Shown here: positions 21,901 through 37,200 of the stretch, in pieces
Layout of the letters: the number at the start of each line of letters is the position of its first letter
Position numbering within the stretch: position 1 is the first letter of the stretch
From: Lumbricus rubellus
Taxonomy: Eukaryota > Annelida > Clitellata > Crassiclitellata > Lumbricidae
Direction: 5' to 3'
Assembly: GCA_945859605.1 (NCBI GenBank)
Contig: OX243828.1
Span: 19,570,040-19,634,039 of the forward strand
DNA: 64,000 bases
Translations under genes and position numbers: made by a program
Notes under the pieces: model-generated
Told to the model about the DNA's origin: nothing
Seen by the model: only the letters and a program-made list of their open reading frames with translations
The model's database searches: none

Positions 21901-23911
21901 TAATGAGCAATGACGTGTTAACGTATTTTATTTATTGGTACGTACCCTAAAATAGGGTACGTTAAAATACGTACGTACCTTTCAAAAAATAGAATACGTA
22001 TGGTACGTACCCTCGAGCTTTGCATACATGTTTTTGATTTCTTTATCTGCATTTTCAACTTCTTGCCACAAAAACTTTAACAGTGAGCATCGAGTTTTGC
22101 CCCCTGCTGAAAAATTTCTGCGGGCGCCCATGAAGCGGGAGACCAGTCTACTCCAACATTTATATAGCTCCATGTAAAAACAATCAACCCCACACACAAA
22201 AATAAACTCAACTGCCACTGTTTGCTAGCATAGTGCTACATAAATTCACAGTTACGTTACGTACCGAGCTGCTATTGTCCAACGAGCCGTGGTCGCTGTT
22301 CGAGCTCGACAACACGTGGCCGCGTTTTTGCTCCGTTTCGAGCGTGATTCCGCAAGCGAAGACAAAGCTGGAGAGCGAGTGGAAGTGAGCGAGAAGAACG
22401 AGCGCCTGAGTGAGCTCCGATATCGACCAGTTGTTCTCCTCACCCCTCGTCAGTTTCTATGGCAACCAGTTACAATAACTATTTACATCACAATCTTCAT
22501 TTACGTTACAATCATCATTTACGTTACAATCATAATCTATGTTATATTATTGACCTGAGTAAATGTCTTGAATGGGTGCTGCATCAAGGCTACCTTGATT
22601 GATTGATTGATTGAGTTATTGATCATAGCCTGGGCTTAGTGCACTATTGGTTGATGCTTGTAGCGCTATAAAAGTTAAAAATCAAAATGAAATGTTGCAG
22701 GTACATTGGTACAACCTCTACCATAGAGGGTGTGGCAAAAAATCTAGTCTCACCTCGATGTGCTGTTTCGTGAGCAGCCATGGACGGTGTGCTAGGATGC
22801 GGTTGACATGGCAGAGGTTGCGTAGTTTCTTTGGGATGTGGTCCAGTCCCGACAACCATTTCTCGTCTCCTCCGCATTGCACGAAGGAACTGGCGAGGCA
22901 GTTCACCAGGTACGAACATTGGTGACGCGACGCAGCCTACAACAACCAATCAGATATGCTTTGAAATTGAGACCAGCCAATCATAACATTGGTGAAAATC
23001 GAGGCCGGCTAATCTGAAAGTTAAAGTAACCAATCAGAGGAGTTTTGAGAGGAAAACAAGCAAATTAGTTACACCAATCAGTAACAGTACAGTTTAAAGT
23101 TTAATCTGCAGGAAGCAAGAAAAGCCAATCAGTCAATCAATCAATCAATCAATCTTTACTGACCACTACAATAGTAATACAAGCAGGCATTTTACAAAAT
23201 TCCTATGTGCACAGGTTGTCAATATTTAAAACCACAAAGGAATGCGTGATTCCGCTAAACAGGGTTTCCAAATTTACATAAGTAATTAATCAATTATTAT
23301 ACATTGATGGTCACCACAAAATAAAACATCCTCATACAACCAGATGTCTTCTGCAAGATCAAATAAACAATCACATTATGTGTCATAAGGACTTCTCATT
23401 TAGATCCTTGGTCGCTCCATAAAAGACCTAAACATGGATGCCAACCCATTTTCAACTTGGGTATCAATAACTCTTAACCTCGAAACCAATCACCCAAAAT
23501 AACAAAAATCCTCTGTCTTAGAAATCAGACGAAGTAAAGCATTTCCAGCGCCACTAAATAACGCAGAAGTTGACACGAAACCTTCGAAAGCAATTCAGCC
23601 GCAAATTGGAAACCGATGTTTGGAGAAAAAACTTGGTGGAGAAAAAAACGAGGGCATGCTTAAGAGATCTCTTTCTCTCCCCCCCCCCACCCCAACCGCC
23701 ACCACCCTGGGAAGACCACTCCATCAAGACGAAGTATAATAACTGAGAGATGCTTTATCATCGGAGAGCTAATGTCATTCTTGTGTCAAACCAATCCAGA
23801 TTAGGTTTCTCTCTGTCGGTCGTTTTGAGGACTCCTTCTAATGATTGTCCCTCTGCCTGTCTGTCTGTCTGTCTGTCTGTTTGCTGTCAATCTCTGTATG
23901 GCAGTCTCTCT

Positions 23912-23943
<32 letters not shown>

Positions 23944-24109
23944 CTATCTGCCTGCCTGTCTATCTGTCTGTCTACTGTCAGTCTCCAATTGCCCCTCTGT
24001 CTGTCTGTCTGTCTGTCTGCATGTGAGTGCCTATGACTATAATTGACTATCAATCTCTGTATATGTCTGTTTCCAAATCTGCATTTATGTACATGTATGT
24101 CACACAGTC

Positions 24110-24171
<62 letters not shown>

Positions 24172-26019
24172 ATCTGTAAGTCTCTATTTGTCTGCTTGTC
24201 TGTCTGTCTCTCTGTCTGCATGACATGTTCCATGTTTTAATTTACCATCAATCTGTCTGCCTATGTCCCAATCCGTATGCATGTATGTATGCATGAATGC
24301 ATGTATGCATGTACCGGTATGTATGCATATAATGTATGTATGAATGCATGTACGTATGCATGAATGCATGCATGTATGTATGCATGTCTCTATCTGTCTG
24401 TTACTATCTGTCTGTTATCTGACAGTCTCTATCCGTCTGCTTGTCCCACTGTCTGCCTGTGTCTGTCTGTCTGTCTGTCTGTCTGCATTCAGTCTTTAAT
24501 TGACTATATCAATCCTCATCTGTATGTCTCTGTCTCTGTCTATCTGTCAGCCTATTTCTGTTTCTGTCTCCATGTCAGCTCTCATGTTTCTAATGGACAA
24601 TCAATCTTTGTCTGTCTGACTCTGTCTATTTATCAACCTATATAACTGTCTCGCTCTGTCCGTCTCTTTGTCTGTCTCTTTGTCTGACTCTGTCTTTTAT
24701 GGGGCCACACTTTCCCCATCTGCTCGCCAGATGTCTCCGGTGATCTGGTTCCCTGCATTGCATGTTTCATCCATTCTGGTTCCCTGTTGTTTTTTCGTTG
24801 GTGTCCCTTTTTCCAATTACTTCAAGCCATTAATCAATTTAAACATGCTTTTTTTCTTCTCAAAGGCCTGCCCAGCAATAACACTTAAATTCATGAAACA
24901 ATTAAATATATATTAAATTTATTTCCTCTTATATATGCAAATACAGCAAAGAAATGTTCCCGTTGTTGCCCATTGTTCTGGAATAACCTGGGCATTGATG
25001 GGAAGGTTGTGAAGTAGAAGAGCTATTGGAATGAAGCAAGGTTGGAAATAAAGCAAAGCCAGAAGGAAGTGCTCTTTGGAATCAAGATAGAGCAAATATT
25101 ATTCCCAGCTTTGCTTCATTCCAATAGTTCTATGTCATTCCCATGCAGCTTTGCTTTACTTCCAGTTTTTCTGCATTCCTATAGCTTTACATCATTCCTA
25201 TATAGCTTTGCTTTATTTCCAGCTTTGCTTCATTCTTATAGCTTGGCCTCATTCCCAGCTTTGCTTCAAACTGCTCAGGATTCCGCATCAATGCGCAGCC
25301 GACTGTATAATTAATGGTCTCTTTGTGTGTCTATGTATTCATGCATCTACATGTATAATGAATCTCAATCTCACTTTCTATATCTCATTATCTCACTCTC
25401 CACATCCGTTTTTTTTAAATCTTTTTACAGCTCTCTTTTTAAGTTCCATTCTGTGTGTGTAACTGTGTATGTCCCACCGACTTATAGACCTCTTTCCCTC
25501 ACTATCTGTCTCCGTATGTCAGCTCCATGAATTTCTATCCGTTTGACTGTGCTATCTATGTACATGCAAACGTACCTCTGTTTCTCTATGTCTCTCTCTA
25601 TCTGTCTACCTGTCCCTCTGTCCGCCTGCCTATCTCTCTCCCATCTTATCTCTCTATCTCTCATCACATTGTCTCTTATGATATCCACATGTCTCTATCT
25701 CTGTCTCTTTTCTTTGTCATGTGAAATTGTCTCCTTGCCTATCTGCCTGTCTGTCTGTCTGCCTGTCTGTCTGTCTGAGTGCCTGCCTGTCACTTTTCAT
25801 CTGTCTCATCTTTCATCTTATATTCTCTCCTGTCTCCTTGACTGTCTGTTTGTCCATCTGCTTTGCTTTGCCACTGTATCCATTAGACAAAGTTCACACC
25901 CTCCATAATAATTTATTGCACCCATAAATTCTGGCAAATACAAAAAACTCAAGGCCAACGACCCAGCCAAGGACAGAAACAGCAACAACATCACTATCAA
26001 CAACAACACTTCCTTTATT

Positions 26020-26055
<36 letters not shown>

Positions 26056-28438
26056 GCGCATATATATACACACATTATATATGCACATAAATATACATAT
26101 ACAAATATATTTAATGTACGGTGTATATATATGTATGTATGTGTGTGTACATGTATATATAGTTATATTATGACATTTACATAAAATATATAATATACAC
26201 ATATGTCATATACAAATATAGTAATATACATATACAATTATACATTATATATATACACATACATAATACATAAACATTATTGCATGTGTATATATATATG
26301 CATATAGCATAGAATATGCTATACAAATACTATACATATACATATACAAATGCTATACATATACAAATACATATATTCCATTATACAGAGGTTGAAGTAT
26401 AAAGTTAAAAATTATACATACAAGCAAATACACAAATATTATTGGATGCAGTTACGCATGCATCGATACATATGACTATACATAACTATGCATTGCATAC
26501 ATATATATATATATATGCAAATACATATATGCAATCATACTTATGTATGTATCAATACAATTATACATATATACATTGCATGCATATATTATATATTATA
26601 TATATTATATAATATATATACCGGCATACACACACAGACACACAATATGCCAACATATAATATATTATGTCCTTGTCTGAAAATACGCACACAAATTTGT
26701 CTCACTCAATTAGAGGTGCACATCATTTCTGTAATGCAGAAAAGGCACCACTTTAATATTGTCCTCATACAAGCATGTACATTGTACAGTTGCACATATA
26801 GGAGTGTTGTAACTTGTGCAGTGTATGCATGTCCCATTATATGATTATAACCAACTGCATTTTCCTGGCTTGGCGCATTAGTGTCCGAAGTCAATGACTG
26901 CTTACGTGTAATCTTGTTGGTTACAAAATAAAATGCTAAACTACAGCACAATTAGCACCATATGTGTTATTTCCAAATTATCTGCTGATTATATTTATAA
27001 TAATTATTATACTTGTTATCTCAAAATCGTCTGTTATATTTACCTTATGCCTGCCATTTTAAGTTGAACTTTTATTAAATTTCAGTCTGGTTTCCGCAAT
27101 AGTACAGAACGTGTCAAATGCAGAGCATAGTTTCACATGATCCACCAAGGCCGTTGACATCACCCTCCTCTCTTCCCCACGCTTGAGACCGGCACTCTCT
27201 GGCATTACAGGCAATAGCAGACTTGCAATAGAATTGCCATGTTTTCCACCAGTCCGTAAAAACCAGCCATTAATTCAAAGGAGCAAAATCATTTTTGCAG
27301 TGGCATTGGATATCAGTGATGCATATAGGAAACTGCAAATCATCTGGGAGAGATGTATAATACTCCAGCCTCATGCCCAGTCTCTGATTTCACCCGATAT
27401 AATATATGTGGGTGGCTTCTATTCTGGTAAATTGGTATCATAAACTATACATGTTGTTGTTGTTGCTGCTGTTGCTGTTGGGTGTAGGAACGGGACTATA
27501 TGTCGCATCCAATTATAGCAAGGGTGCCAAAGCTTTCGCAATGGCGGGCAATGGCAATATTTTTCAGAGACTTGGTAGGCCACGGTTCTGAAGGTATACT
27601 TGAGCGAAATGGAAATCGAGATGGGGCTCAAAATATTATGGTTGAGTCTGAGGTGGGGCTGAAAATGGGGTTGAGACTGAGATGGGACTCGAAATGGGGT
27701 TGAGACTGAGATGGGGCTCAAAATGTCATTGAGCCCGGAAAGGGGCTCAAAATGTGAGCCCTGAGTCTGGGATGGGGCTCAAAATGTCGTTGAGCATGGT
27801 ATGAGGCTCAAACTATGAGCCCTGAGTCTGGGATGGGGTTCAAAATGGGGTTGAGTCTGGGATGGGGTTCAAAATGGAGTTGAGTCTGGGATGGGGTTAA
27901 AAATTGGGTTGAGTGTGGGGTGGGACTTGCCAAGTTCGTCCCCTGAAAACGTTTGCATAACTAAATATTAAATGGTGCATTGTTTTAGCATATACATACT
28001 AGTGGTGGCACTATAGATGCAAGCGAACAAGCTATGGTGTGAAACTGGCGCAACAGATAATAACTATATAGTACTTGTAAAAAGTAACGAGCAAGGCGGT
28101 GAATATGTGCAGCAGAAAAATTACGAGCTTCTTATGCAACAGGATAAGAAGGTCATGGACAGTAGCTGAGAAGGAATAATGGAGGAATTCAGTCACAAGT
28201 GCAGCGAAGTTGAATTTAACTATCTATCCATCCATCTATCTACCTATCGAACATCATAAATATATATATATATATATACATGTTTATATGCATATATATT
28301 TTATATATGCATACGTACAGATTCATGCATGAGTAAATAATATAGATAGACATATAAATATATATGACTGTTTGCATATTGAACATACATATATATACCT
28401 ACATAATATATATAATATATATACATACACAAAGTATT

Positions 28439-28478
<40 letters not shown>

Positions 28479-28639
28479 TTGAGTGAATAGCGTGCATTGA
28501 TTTGTGGTAAGTTGGACGCATTTTAGGTCAAATAATAAGAAATTTTTTTCCTGTCAAGGTCGGCGCTTCCTTTCCGCCTGTCTTCTACTCTTTTTTTATG
28601 TCTATTGATATAACTAAGGGCATGCATGTATGTGTCTTT

Positions 28640-28727
<88 letters not shown>

Positions 28728-29377
28728 ATACTTGCGTGTGTGTCTTTTTGTGTGTGTGTGTGCACGCGTGTGCGTGTATGTGTGTGTTTGCACATATGTG
28801 TGTGTGCGTGTCTTTGGTGTGTGTGCATACTTCTGTGTGTGTGTGTGTCTGTGTGCGTGTGTCTGTGTGCGTGTGTGTGTGCGTGTGTGTGTGCGTGTGT
28901 GCATGTGTGTGTGTTTGCACATGTGTGTGTGTTTGCACATGTGTGTGTGTATGTGCGTGTGTTCATCCGTGCATCCGTATGAGTGTTTTATACATAGTCC
29001 TTTCAAGTGAAATGGTGCATAGTCAGTAAACTGGCAGTCCTTTGGTAAAAATCGAAAACAGGTCAGAAAGGCAAGCAGTCATGCTACGATGCGTAAGCAT
29101 GTTGAAACCGTTCTACGCGATGAAAGACATTAAACAGAATACAGACCAGGGCACTGGCAGGGCAGTGAACGCCAAAGCTACGAATCAACCCCCCCCCCTC
29201 ACCTCCCCCAACCAACCTATTTTACCTCCCTAAAGGCTAAAGCCCAACACTACCGTATATCCTGCAGCGAAGCACAGCAGGGGACAGAGATATTCCGGCT
29301 ATGATGGCAATATTTCTGGCATTCCAGGCTGAGCGAAGAACTAAATAGGTGTATGTATAATTAGATATATATATGTA

Positions 29378-29430
<53 letters not shown>

Positions 29431-31115
29431 CTGCTTCATGCTGTGATTGGCGCACTATAAATTGTTTTATGGTATACGAGAGGATCAGTGCTTGATAGTG
29501 TAGCAGTTACTGTATTGGACAGTCAAGAGATTTGCGGGTGGCAGAAGTCAAATCCCAGCCATACAAAATTATGAGAAATTTCAAAGATGTATAAAAAATT
29601 ATACATAACTGTATGCAAATTGCATATATAATTATATATATTCTATATATGTATATATATATAATAGAGATATTATTGCCATTAAATAAACTTCATATGC
29701 CCGCAAGGTCACACCAAAATGTGAGAAAGCTGAGGCGCAGAAAGTCAGCTGCCAGAGGAAGGTGGAGTTAGACATCCAAGTGCTTAGAAGTCAAGGCGAA
29801 ATAGTAAAAAGCTTGAGCCGGTTTTTTAAGGTAGGGAGTGAATTAGAGCTCTATGAAGCGAGAACGGAAATCGATTTCATTCCAGGGAGGCTGTAGGAGC
29901 AGAGGCAAGGAATGCACAGTTTGAGACCATAGCTGTTTTGTATCGGGGCTCAGCCAAAACCGAATTGAACAGCATGTAATCACGGCAAGAGGAGACAAGG
30001 GAACAGGCTATAAAGTCTTCGACATATCCTTAGTCAGGGCGGACACAGAAATTTTAGAAGGGGACTCATTGTGGGTGATCTTTGCCGGAAAAAATCTGAT
30101 GATCCTTTTTTTAGTCATCCGGCCAAAATGTGTGAAAAATAAACCGTTTTCCCTGCCAAAAAGTCTGATGACTTTTTTAGTCATCCGTCCGAAATCTCTT
30201 TCTAATATGCTAGCACTGTTACCCATGGAACCTGACAATCTAAGGCAGGTTAGGTCGGTCATGAAGAAGACGTCACTGGGCCCGGACAGTTTCTCTGAAA
30301 TCGGTCATATAAAAGAAAATGTCACTGGGTCTGGACATTTTTAGTTAACTCGGTCATAACGAAGACGTGAATGGATCCGGAAAGTTATTCTGAGTTTCGC
30401 CCCAGGCGATGATCAGTAAATCTAAACGTTTGCTAAGAATAGTTTGATAAAAAAAGTCTCTTCCGGTGAGGGGTTCTGTGCTGTGGCTGGCCGTTTGGCG
30501 GGGGGGGGTGGGTGGTCACCAGACGGCCAGATGGGGGCTAAATTTCATAGCCTGGATCTTAATTAGAATCACAAATGTGTTTTCATTCTAATGGATTTCC
30601 CTCTCCCTCCCTCACCTACACTCCCTTCCTTTCTGTCTCTGTCTCTGTGTCTCTGTCTGTCTCGAACCTGCAACCCTCCGGCTGCAAGGCAAAGAACATA
30701 CTCACTACACCACAGCGACCCACATGCATAATATGCAATTATGCATGTGTGTCTGTCTGTCTGAACTCGTGTGTGTGTGTGTATGTATGTATGTGTGTGT
30801 GTTGTGTGTGTGTGTGCGTGCGTGCGTGTGTATGTTGTGCAAGCATGTTCATGTGTGAGCATGCGTTTTTGTCTTTGTGTGCTTTTGTCTTTGTGTGTGT
30901 GTGTGTGTGCACGCATGTGTGTGCATGCGTGCGTAAGTGTGTGTGAGCGTGTGTGTGTGTGAGCGTGAGCGTGCGTGTGTGTATGCCAAACCACTTAGTG
31001 TATCTAAGTGGCTCACCGAATACACTGCACGCAAGACTGATGATCTAAACAAGTTTTTCGCTTAGAACTATTAATGCCTAAAACTGTTTGCTGAATGGAG
31101 CTAGAAGTAAGAGCG

Positions 31116-31154
<39 letters not shown>

Positions 31155-31172
31155 ACACGCACACAAACACAC

Positions 31173-31212
<40 letters not shown>

Positions 31213-34200
31213 GCACACGCATGCGCGCGCACACACACACACACACACACACGCACGCACACGCACACACATGCGCACACACACACACACGCACACACAT
31301 GCAACTAGAGTACATGAAAGATAGTTCCAAGAGGAAGCAGATAAGACACCAGAGAAAGCACAATGGCCTGAAGTTAATGTCTATGCAACCCTCTTTTTAA
31401 GACATCACTGATCAACAAATAGGTTAACGTATGCACATACACGTCTGTATGCGTGTGTACTCGTGTAGTGTACAATGTATGCAATGCATGTATTTGTATC
31501 TGTGCATTCGTATGTGTGTATCTGTGCATTCGTATGTGTGCATACATGTGTGCATGTATGTACGACTAACTCCGCCACTGGTTGCACTCTGCCAGTGCCA
31601 GTCCCCAGGCCTGGAGAAAGGAGGAGGGCATTGCTAAATGTTCTTTGTTATTGGAGTTACATTACACTACAACTACTGCTGCTACTACCACTATGTACTA
31701 CTGTATTTTGTGTGTATATACATGTATATGTATTCTGCAAAAGTGGTTATTTGTGTATGTATATATATATACATACACATACATGCCAATATGGACTCGT
31801 CCCTTATTAATCATCCGAGCTCTAAAACCTTTTTCGACTGACTTGTTTGATCATAATGGCTTTTGCTTCATATCAATTAGCACAGGCAGTGCCTCTGAGA
31901 AGAAATCTCGAAGGGGTGCTATATAAATTTTTGTAACGAATGAATGAATGAATATGTGTATTCGTGTGTGTGCGTATCTGTGTGTGTTTTTGTGTGTAAG
32001 TGAACACGTGAAGTGTGTGTATACATGTATGTGGGGGTGTGTTTACGTGTTATCTATCTGTGCATCCTTTAGTCCTATTTAGGACTAGTATCTATGTGCC
32101 TGTGCGTTTGTATGCCTAAATGTGTGTCCGAATATAAGACCATTCACCATGAACTTTGCTGAATGGAGCAAACTTCTGCGTTGAAAACACTTTAACTGTT
32201 GATGCCATACAGACTCAATCCATCCATCCATCCATCCATCCACCGTGCATCAAGCCATCTTCTAATGCAGCGTCTGCTACAAGTCTTTCGTTTTACTACC
32301 AAAACACAACCATCTTCACACGCCCCTCACTCAGCTACCTTTTCGCCCTTACCCCTCACCCCAAACAACACCAAAGCACCACCCCAAAAAAATACAGAAT
32401 CTTTACCTTGCAACCGTTTCCTTTGAACTATCAGTAATTTGTTGATCTGTTGATCGTTGATCTAGTTGCTCTACTTAAACCCTTTTAAGCTCGTATACAG
32501 TAAGTAATTATGTGACCCAAGTGTACCTGGGTTCAAAGGTAACAAGTTCGAATATTTATTCATGAATTCATTATGGAGAATTATTATATAGCGCCCCCTT
32601 CTACTGATGAGCGCTCCCGACCCAACTTCAGCTGAAAAGTACTGTTTTAAGACTGCGATAAAACGCATCTGAGCAAACCCTAGACATAAGGCGTATAGAC
32701 AGTGGAAGCCAATTCCATATTATAGGTTACGGTCAGTGAATTGCATGGACACAAAGATTAGGTGTAAAATATTAAATCTAATTTAAATGGAGTGGATGAT
32801 CAATATCTGGTAGCAAAAGACCATGTCTTGGGGTATCGGATAACTGTCCTATAGATAAATTCTGGAAGAACTTTATCCAAGACTATAATTAACTATGTTA
32901 AGGGTCCGGAAGATGGCAGGGATTTCAAGATCACAGAAACTAAGAAACGAGAACATAATTATACGACCAACATTATGCAGATAGTACACATGCATACGTA
33001 AACACTGCAATCCATCTATGTATACCGTAATACTGCAGCATGCTTCTACAGTCAAGGCCGTCGGTCAGGCACTGACTACCCTGAAGGCATGGATGGCATC
33101 AAACCGCCTCAGTCTAAACACAGTTCGGCTTCGGCAGCAGCTGCTGTCTAAGCTTAACCTGACTGACCTCTCAACTAAATTTACCAACTATACTCTCTCC
33201 ACTTAGATCTGTCGGAGACCTTGGCTTCCTATTAGACCAGGAACTTACTTTTGTACCTCACCTCAATCGTCTCAGTCAGTCTTGTTTCTATCAACTGCAC
33301 CAGCTTCACACTGTCGCTCGCTCTCTCTCAACTTACGCTGCAACTACACTTGTACATTCCTTTGTCACCGCTCCCATTGACTATTGTCTCTCCCTTTATT
33401 CTTGCTCACCATCGGCTAGCTTCCTTGACTCAGTTGACTGTATTCTACGCTTTGCAATGAATCTTATTGGTCAAATACCCAATCGCAACCTCGTTTCCAA
33501 TTAGGTGCTGAAAGTTCTGCACTGGCTTCCTGTCTGTCAGCCTATTGAATACATTGTTGCTTCCTAGGCATGGCGATGCCAACTTCATAGGTCTTGCCCC
33601 AACTTAAATACTTGATCTTTGTCGGCCTGTGTCGGGTATGTAAACTTGACTTGCTAATTCTAGCTACAAAATAAGTCATTTTGATTGATTGATTGATTGA
33701 TTGAATGAATTGATTGATTGGCTGATTGATGAATCTTGTCATATTTCATAAGGCAGCATAAGAAAATGATACAGATATGTTTTTAACGCCACGTTAGCAT
33801 CTTTTCAACATTATATCGTTTTCGTGTACAATGGCCGCACGAGCAGCACTTTGCTCAGAGCAGCACTTTGCTCGTGAGGATTAGATCAAAGATCGAAGAA
33901 GAGCAGAAAGCAAAGACAGACAGACAGACATACACACAGACAGACACATACACACAGACGAAAATATACACACAGACAGACACACACACATACATACATA
34001 CATACATACATACATACAGAAAGATAGACAGACATACACACAGACAGACAGACACACACACAGAAATACACACACACACATACAGACAGACATACCGACA
34101 TACACACAGACAAAATACAACGTAAACATATGCAGAAAAGTCGTTCCTTCACAGTTTTCATGGGCATAACGGTCAAACATTAGACAGACAAATTTCAGTT

Positions 34201-37200
34201 AAGATAACAAAGCATAGTTTGTTTATGTGTATGTTTCTGTTGATCCAAGCTGCCCCTATGAGGCGAAATAAAGTTTATATACAATTATACATATTGTGTG
34301 TGTGTGTGTGTGTGTGTGCGCGCACGTGTGCGCGTGTGTGTGTGGGTGTACATGTAGTGGATAGCGGCGTAAATGGGGTTATTCCGGGAGGGAAGGAAAC
34401 ACCAGTAAACCCAGATTACAACGTAATAACCAATGGTCGTCTTGGAAAGTTACACGAAAGAACTCGACTGGGCCATGGAACCTTTAAAAATATCTGAGGA
34501 AAACATTTTGGGAGATGATGGCTGTACTAAGAGGCCAGAGCAGAGATCCTCTATTATACGAGGCAGATTTTTTCCACGTGAGCAGTAGGAGTAGGAGTCT
34601 AGAAGATTGCCTTTCAAATTCAGGTCAGGCACGGAAGTGGAAAGGAGGCCAACAGGAGAAACTGGGTTAGCACAGCAACTTAATAACTGAATAAGTAGGC
34701 CTGACGCTGATAAATGGGAAATGGATATATTACGGTAAATAAGGAGGCTGGTTCATGCTTAAGTGAGGCTGTAAAACTCTACTGATAAACAGTTTCTCTC
34801 TTGCTTAATGGCCGACTAATAGATACTTACTTTGTAACTTATTTACATATAATTATAGTAACTTACACGCTAATCAATTATAATTAGCAACTTGCTTGCA
34901 TACGCAATTACTGCAACAACTCCTACTATTGTTGGCGTCGTTCTTGTTTTGTTCTTATTACTATTGTTTCTGGGTCTTTCGCACTGGGAGCGCCTCTGAT
35001 CGGTGTGCACTGTGAGAGGTGCTTTATCAACACACTACAATGAAATACAATACGATGCAATACAACACAACACATTACAATACAACACAACACAATACAA
35101 TGCAATACAATGCATGCAATACAACACAACACAATACAACACAATACAACACAATACAACGCAATACAATACAATACAATACAATACATGCCTAGCGCGC
35201 CCACCAATCAGCCTCCGCTACCAATTAAGTCCACCACTCCAGTGAAAGGATGACTTACCAGGATTCCAATGAAACACCGGATATCGAACGGGAGTGGTCC
35301 AATGCCGCGCATCAGGTACTCGTGGGTCTCGAAGAACGATTCGTAGTATTGCGGATGATAATTCATCGCGTGAAAGACGTGATCGAACGGCCACGTGTCG
35401 TAATAGCCACGGTCGGTCGTCTCGTCCTACGGAAAAAACACATGTGTCACGTGTAACATGATTGAAATCACATGTCTCTTCCTGCAATGCACACATGTGT
35501 CACGTGTAACATGATTGAAATCACATGTCTCTTCCTGCAATGCACACATGTGTCACGTGTAACATGATTGAAATCACATGTCTCTTCCTGCAATGCACAC
35601 ATGTGTCACATGTAACATGATTGAAATCACATGTCTCGTCCTACAACACACATATGTGTCACATGTAACATGATTGAAATCACACGTCTCGTCCTACAAC
35701 ACACATATGTGTCACATGTAACATGATTGAAATCACACGTCTCTTCCTGCAATGTGCATGTGTCACATGTAACACGATTGAAATCACATGTTACGTCCTG
35801 CAACACACATATGTGTCACATGTAACATGATTGAAATCACACGTCTCGTCCTACAACACACATGTGTCACGTGTAACATTGATCCAAATCATACTCGTAA
35901 CGTAGTTTCACTTGAAGGGGCACTATATAAGTTTTCGGAATGAATGAATGAATGAATGAATGAATGAAACCAGAAATCTTCATCTCCTTAACATGTGACA
36001 GGATTTTAATACTCAACCTTCAGGACATCAAAAAATACGTAATTGCAAACGTGCTTTCCTGAGTACCGGTACTAAACGACAACCTCGATGTTTTTCAACA
36101 CAGGAAACCTAACTTTTCAACCAAGTCAGGGCCTGAAGAATTTTTTTACAGATTAGGTAACTTTAATCTATTCTATTGCATAAAAAAATGTTACAGAAAA
36201 AAATTAAACAATACACGACATTCAACGTAAGGGATTGTCAAAGACCCTGGATGCTCGAAATCATCAAATTTGTCACGATATCTCGTACCACAGGAAGTCT
36301 ACAAAGTCTCTAATCTAAATGAGTTTTCAGATGCAGCCATTGCCCGTAGCACAACACACTTCAAGTATAAAATGTATACGAACCAAACGCAGATACCTTT
36401 AATGTATACGCAATTGCATCTAAAATATATGCGAAGGCGCACTTATGTTACAAAGTACTTGTGCAAAGTACTCACGTTGAATAATATATGCAAATGCGCA
36501 CTTATGTAAAGTACTTGTGTAAAGTACTCATGTTGAATAATGACCATTATACACACGTGTGTAACATAGGATGTGTGTGTGTGCAAAGGGAGTTTGTGTG
36601 TGAGGCACGTGAAGTGGGTCCCACTTTAGAATACCTGGACCAGGGTCCACTGCGATCTGGCCCCTCTTGACAAAACTGTGCCCATGTCAAGGGCAGATTT
36701 AGTAATCTGCCACCCTTGGCCATGTTTTCCCTGTCCTGGTATGGCAAGACCTTCACAAACCTCATCATCAACAACTAAATTCGGACCACTGTACGTTTTC
36801 GATGCAACTGCACACGATTCAACATTTATTCCATGTTGTCAAATGATTGTTTCATTCATTCATTCATTCATTCATTCATTCATTATTAGAATTTATATAG
36901 CACCCCTTCAAGAAACTACTCAGAGGCGCTCCCAGCCCAGCCACGACTAAAGAAATTGTTTGTAATAATACAGACCAGTATCCAACATACCAATATTTTA
37001 TTTTCAAATAATTGTTTGTCAATCAGGGCAGAATCCAAAATACCGACATTTCATTTTCAGCTCTAATAATTGCCAGTCAATGAGGATGGTCTCCAACATA
37101 CCAATAGATTATTCTCAAAATAATCGCTTGTCAATCAGGAAAGTATCTAACATATACCAATATTTTATCCTCGAATAATTCTAATCTACTCTATCAAGGC

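Noticed and set aside
21982..22218. Minus-strand frame ending in a Lys/Glu-rich stretch next to sestrin exon 4
   Set aside because: It lies across a nested transposon and its host, lacks splice support and does not match the sestrin linker, which is at 20221-20347.
28523..29029. Cys/Val and His/Thr-rich frames
   Set aside because: They are translations of (TG)n repeats. The same holds for 30569-31363 and 62752-63506.
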